Assembly: GCF_011764425.1 (NCBI RefSeq)
Contig: NZ_BLPF01000001.1
Span: 4,765,001-4,829,000, forward strand
Reading direction: 5' to 3'
Length of the DNA stretch: 64,000 nt
DNA from: Phytohabitans houttuyneae
GTDB taxonomy: Bacteria > Actinomycetota > Actinomycetes > Mycobacteriales > Micromonosporaceae
Every line of letters begins with the position of its first letter. Positions within the stretch are counted from its first letter, which is position 1. Shown here piece after piece: positions 61,125 to 64,000 of the stretch. Both the position numbers and the translations under genes were made by a program. A model generated the notes under the pieces. The model had not been told where the DNA came from, ran no database searches, and was given only the letters and a program-made list of their open reading frames with translations.

Positions 61125-61176
61125 CGCACCGAGCCGCCCGTCCGGCTGGGCGGCCGGGTGTTGCCCGTACCCTCTG

Positions 61177-61860
61177 ATGACCGTGAGCGGCGATGAGCAT
61201 GAGGTCGGGGTCGGACCCTGGCCCGGTGCGTGGCCAGCCGATCCGCGTTTCGACCCGGACCTGCTTGCGCACGGTGACCGGCGGAACGTGGTGGATCGCT
61301 ACCGGTACTGGCGGCGCGAGGCGGTCGTGGCCGATCTCGACGAGCGCCGGCACGGCTTCCACGTGGCGATCGAAAACTGGCAGCACGACCTGAACATCGG
61401 GACGGTGGTGCGCAACGCCAACGCGTTCCTCGCGGCGGAGGTGCACATCGTCGGGCGGCGTCGATGGAACCGCCGGGGTGCGATGGTGACGGACCGCTAC
61501 CAGCACGTACGCCACCACGAGACGATCGAGGAGTTCGTCGCCTGGGCACACGCGCACGACCTGCCCGTGGTGGGTATCGACAACCTGCCCGGGGCACACC
61601 CGCTGGAGGCGGTGACGCTGCCCCGGCAGTGCGCGCTGCTGTTCGGCCAGGAGGGCCCGGGCCTCTCCGACGTCGCGCGCGCCTCCTGCGACCAGGTTTT
61701 CTCGATCGCCCAGTACGGCTCCACCCGCTCGATCAACGCGGGCGTGGCCAGCGGAATCGCCATGCACGCGTGGATCCGGGCACACGCCGGTCCGCCCCCG
61801 GAAGACACGCCGCCACCGTCTGGAGACCTTGACGGGGAGGCTGCGAGCCCCGCACCGTAG
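61177..61860 (+). CDS. TrmH/SpoU-family RNA 2'-O-methyltransferase
   Basis: A 227-aa SPOUT methyltransferase. Motif 1: HDLNIGTVVRNANAFLAAEV; motif 2: CALLFGQEGPGLSD; motif 3: QYGSTRSINAGVASGIAMHA. It methylates ribose in tRNA or rRNA; the target is unknown. TACCCT at 61168-61173 may be the -10 of a very short leader; GTG 61183 is an alternative start. Confidence 0.9.
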   Translation: MTVSGDEHEVGVGPWPGAWPADPRFDPDLLAHGDRRNVVDRYRYWRREAVVADLDERRHGFHVAIENWQHDLNIGTVVRNANAFLAAEVHIVGRRRWNRRGAMVTDRYQHVRHHETIEEFVAWAHAHDLPVVGIDNLPGAHPLEAVTLPRQCALLFGQEGPGLSDVARASCDQVFSIAQYGSTRSINAGVASGIAMHAWIRAHAGPPPEDTPPPSGDLDGEAASPAP

Positions 61861-61876
61861 GGAGGTGGGCGTTGCG

Positions 61877-62566
61877 GTGAGTTGCCCCAGATGTGGCGGT
61901 CCGGTGCGACCGCCGGACCTGATGCACACCGATTGGCGGTGTGACGACGACGGCCCGGTGCCGCCACTGCACGTGGCCGAGCACGTGAGCGCCGACATCG
62001 TGTCGAGCATGCTGGCGGCGGTGCAGAAGGCGCAGGAGGCCTGCGACCGGCCGCCGGTGCCCGTCTGGTGCCCCTGGCCCCTCCCTCCGGGCTGGATGAT
62101 GACCGGCGCGGCCTGGGCGGGCGACGACCGCACCGGCGTGCGCGCCACCGCCGTGGCCTGCAGCGGACCGTCCCCGCTGCGTGGCGGGCCGGCCGACCTC
62201 ATGTTCGTGGCGGAGGAGCCGGGCGTGGGCCTGGGCAACCGTTACGGCGGCCTTCCAGGGCTCGACCCGGGCGCGCTGATCGCCGACGCGCTCGGCGACG
62301 AGGGTCTGCCCGCGGGCGACCACGGTGGACCGCACGCGAAGATCAAAGTGGGCGGTCATCCGACTCCACTGTGGTCCGTGAAGTCGCCGACGGATCGGTG
62401 CGCCTATGCCGGAGAAGCCCGGGGAATGTGGCTGTATGCGATAGCCTGGCCAGCGAGTGCGGGTTACCTCCTCGCGGAGCATGTCGTGCTGCACGACCTC
62501 TCCGAGTGGTTGCCGCCCGAGCTCGTGTACGGCGCACCATCGCCGTACATGCACGGGAGAGCGTGA
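61877..62566 (+). CDS. Conserved actinobacterial protein with N-terminal zinc-ribbon-like Cys pair
   Basis: 229 aa from GTG 61877. It begins VSCPRCGGPVRPPDLMHTDW; CPRC and a later WRC/H residue could bind a metal. The remainder (VPPLHVAEHVSADIVSSMLA, GPHAKIKVGGHPTPLWSVKS, GMWLYAIAWPASAGYLLAEH) is a conserved actinobacterial family of unknown role (DUF6758-like as I recall it). Located between the RNA methyltransferase and small membrane protein genes. Confidence 0.7.
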   Translation: MSCPRCGGPVRPPDLMHTDWRCDDDGPVPPLHVAEHVSADIVSSMLAAVQKAQEACDRPPVPVWCPWPLPPGWMMTGAAWAGDDRTGVRATAVACSGPSPLRGGPADLMFVAEEPGVGLGNRYGGLPGLDPGALIADALGDEGLPAGDHGGPHAKIKVGGHPTPLWSVKSPTDRCAYAGEARGMWLYAIAWPASAGYLLAEHVVLHDLSEWLPPELVYGAPSPYMHGRA

Positions 62567-62668
62567 ATGCGTTTTCCAGTATTGGATCAACACGTACAGA
62601 CGCTCGACTGATACTCTGGGTACTGCCGACACCGGCTCGGCGGCGCAGTGCGGAGGGACGGCCCGCAA

Positions 62669-62827
62669 ATGGTCAAGAAGATCCTCACCTGGGGCGGCAT
62701 CGCGTTCCTGCTGTTCTTCATCGCGTACCGGCCAGATTCAGCGGCTGACGTGTTCCAGTCTTTGGGCAGCACGGTCGCCGACATTGGTCAGGGCCTTGGT
62801 GACTTCGTCACGAGCCTGATCGCATAG
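62669..62827 (+). CDS. Small membrane protein, 52 aa
   Basis: From ATG 62669 with GGAGGG 11 nt upstream. It begins MVKKILTWGGIAFLLFFIAY, a membrane helix, then RPDSAADVFQSLGSTVADIG. Similar tiny proteins commonly sit just before PH-domain membrane genes in Micromonosporaceae (from memory). It ends 6 nt before the next start, so the two are probably co-translated. Confidence 0.7.
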   Translation: MVKKILTWGGIAFLLFFIAYRPDSAADVFQSLGSTVADIGQGLGDFVTSLIA

Positions 62828-62833
62828 TCGTCC

Positions 62834-63687
62834 ATGGGCAGCGCACCGGGCGGACCCCCGACGACCCTGACGAGCCCGATCGAATTCATCGCCAGCGCGA
62901 TACCGAGCCCATCCCACGTACTCCGCGTGACGATGGCCCCGGCTACAGCGATGACGCAGGGTTCTCCACTGGCCCCTCCTATTCGGACGGCCCCTCCTAC
63001 TCGGAGGGCGTCGGATACGCGGACAGTGGTCGCGGTGGCTACCTGCCCCCGGAGTTTTCCGAGGACGAGTTGGCCGGCCTGCGCACCGATGCCGCGGGCA
63101 TGCCGATCGGGCCACGGCGTGTGTTGCCGCTGGAAGACGAGCCAAGCTCGCTGGTCGCCCGATACCTCTTCCCGACGGAGCGCTACCGCGGGGAGTGGAA
63201 GCGGCACTGGATCCACCTGACCACGCCGCTGCTGATCGGCACCGCCGCGACGTTCGCACTCGGTTACCTGTCCGGCTTCCTGGCCCGGCAGGACGTCCGC
63301 GGCCTCACCACGGCGGCGGTGATCGTCTGGTTCGCCGTCATGGGCTGGGTGGCGTGGCAGGTCGGCGACTGGTATTTCGACCGGTTCATCCTGACCAACA
63401 AGCGGGTCATGGTGGTCAACGGCATCATCACCCGCAAGGTCGGCATGATGCCGCTACTGCGCGTCACCGACATGAAGTATGAACAGTCGCCACTCGGGCG
63501 GATGCTCAACTACGGCACATTTGTGCTCGAGTCGGCCGGTCAAGACCAGGCGCTGCGCGAGGTAAAGCACTTGCCCAACCCCAACGAGCTCTATCTCCGC
63601 GTGGTCGAGGAGATGTACGAGCCGCAGGCGGTCGAGGCGCGTCTCGGCAAGGCCGACGATGACATCAAGGCCGACGACGGGGCCTGA
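62834..63687 (+). CDS. PH-domain (bPH2-like) membrane protein (frame interrupted at 62855-62859)
   Basis: About 284 aa once a C is added to the C5 run: MGSAPGGPP then DDPDEPDRIHRQRDTEPIPR joins a Tyr/Gly/Ser-rich cytoplasmic part (GFSTGPSYSDGPSYSEGVGY). Two membrane spans (TTPLLIGTAATFALGYLSGF; AAVIVWFAVMGWVAWQVGDW) precede the bPH2 domain (FILTNKRVMVVNGIITRKVG, MMPLLRVTDMKYEQSPLGRM, LNYGTFVLESAGQDQALREV). Function unknown. Confidence 0.85.
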
Positions 63688-63745
63688 TCTGCGCTCATTC
63701 GCAATCGCCTAACGCCGGTTTAGCCATCCGTGCCATGGTCCTTGC

Positions 63746-63768
63746 CCGAAGGCTGTGACAACCTTCGG
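63746..63768. promoter_or_regulatory. Hairpin upstream of SigE-family sigma gene
   Basis: CCGAAGG (63746-63752) and CCTTCGG (63762-63768) flank CTGTGACAA, 29 nt before the sigma start. It may be part of an autoregulated sigma promoter or an operator. Confidence 0.35.
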
Positions 63769-63796
63769 GAGGGCACCTATCACGGGGAGGCGATGA

Positions 63797-64000
63797 GTGT
63801 CGGCCGCCAGGCAGGAAATGGAGGAGGAGTTCCGCGAGTTCGTCGCGGCTCGCTCCGCCGCCCTGCTTCGCACGGCCTACCTGCTCGCCGGTGACTGGGC
63901 CACGGCCGAGGACCTCCTGCAGACCGCGCTCACCAAGACGTACCTGGCGTGGAAGCGGCTGGGCGAGATCGAGGCCGTCGAGCCGTACGCCCGGCGTGTC
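63797..64000 (+). CDS. SigE-family (SAM-like) RNA polymerase sigma factor, N-terminal part
   Basis: 68 codons are visible from GTG 63797 (GGGGAGG 6 nt upstream); the rest is beyond the window. MEEEFREFVAARSAALLRTA, YLLAGDWATAEDLLQTALTK and TYLAWKRLGEIEAVEPYARR are region 2 of the actinobacterial SigE-type sigma factors often paired with a downstream membrane anti-sigma. ATG 63818 is an alternative start. Confidence 0.87.
   Translation, partial: MSAARQEMEEEFREFVAARSAALLRTAYLLAGDWATAEDLLQTALTKTYLAWKRLGEIEAVEPYARRV

Noticed and set aside
1-64000. Treating the frame-broken genes as pseudogenes
   Set aside because: All breaks are single G/C losses in runs, the flanking sequence is otherwise intact, and some genes (hemA, mrp) are normally essential or near-essential.
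1-64000. A dedicated antiphage or secondary-metabolite cluster
   Set aside because: I saw no restriction, toxin-antitoxin, retron, PKS or NRPS genes; the STAND/cyclase protein and the TPR gene stand alone without a recognisable defence partner.

Overview
The window is high-GC actinobacterial chromosome, most likely from the family Micromonosporaceae. That family call is inferred from codon use, many leaderless genes, a BldN-type sigma factor, Rex-hem synteny and a Rv2578c-family radical SAM protein. About 60 protein genes are supported. No tRNA, rRNA or CRISPR array was seen.

Layout. 1-2280: a bldN-type sigma gene with its probable membrane anti-sigma partner (reverse strand). 2283-7000: an acyl-CoA/fatty-acid ligase, a glutaredoxin-like protein, a HAD phosphatase and an autoregulated-looking two-component system. 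7021-12728: a Rex operator and promoter followed by the tightly packed operon rex-hemA-hemC-hemD-hemB. 12729-13915: 1.2 kb without genes, holding dispersed repeats and hairpins. 13916-25514: exported and envelope functions (nuclease, lytic transglycosylase, phospholipase A2, glycosidase-like protein) and a cyclase/NB-ARC/TPR regulator. 25567-28998: korAB next to an orphan nuoA. 29098-41756: a block resembling the mycobacterial Rv1207-Rv1232 region (folP2-like, DivIVA-like, tag, DUF3117, O-methyltransferase, htrA, tatB, mrp, DUF1003, MgtE-N/CBS), interleaved with a PaaX/enoyl-CoA hydratase pair and pepA. 41789-53746: mixed metabolism, including a malyl/citramalyl-CoA-lyase-type gene, an IS982-family element inserted at the stop codon of an SDR gene, and an acyl-CoA dehydrogenase. 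53754-55660: a radical SAM gene carrying an intein inside its iron-sulfur motif. 55701-58966: a LacI-controlled sugar/inositol-type catabolic pair. 59033-64000: thioredoxin, a MaoC hydratase, an RNA methyltransferase, PH-domain membrane proteins and the start of a SigE-family sigma gene.

Data quality. Twelve sites in eleven genes show the same lesion: the reading frame is restored by adding one G or C to a short G/C run. I read these as homopolymer sequencing errors, not pseudogenes, and annotate the genes full length with the site named.

Regulation visible in the DNA. There is a near-perfect Rex site at the rex-hem promoter, and eight genes whose start codon lies exactly 7 nt after a -10-like hexamer (leaderless). 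Palindromic operators precede the two-component system, the PaaX gene, the LacI-controlled pair and the acyl-CoA dehydrogenase. Bidirectional hairpin terminators separate several convergent pairs. The most unusual items are the intein, the 3'-end-associated dispersed repeat family, the IS that regenerated a stop codon, the orphan nuoA beside korAB, and an O-methyltransferase whose best start codon is ATC.
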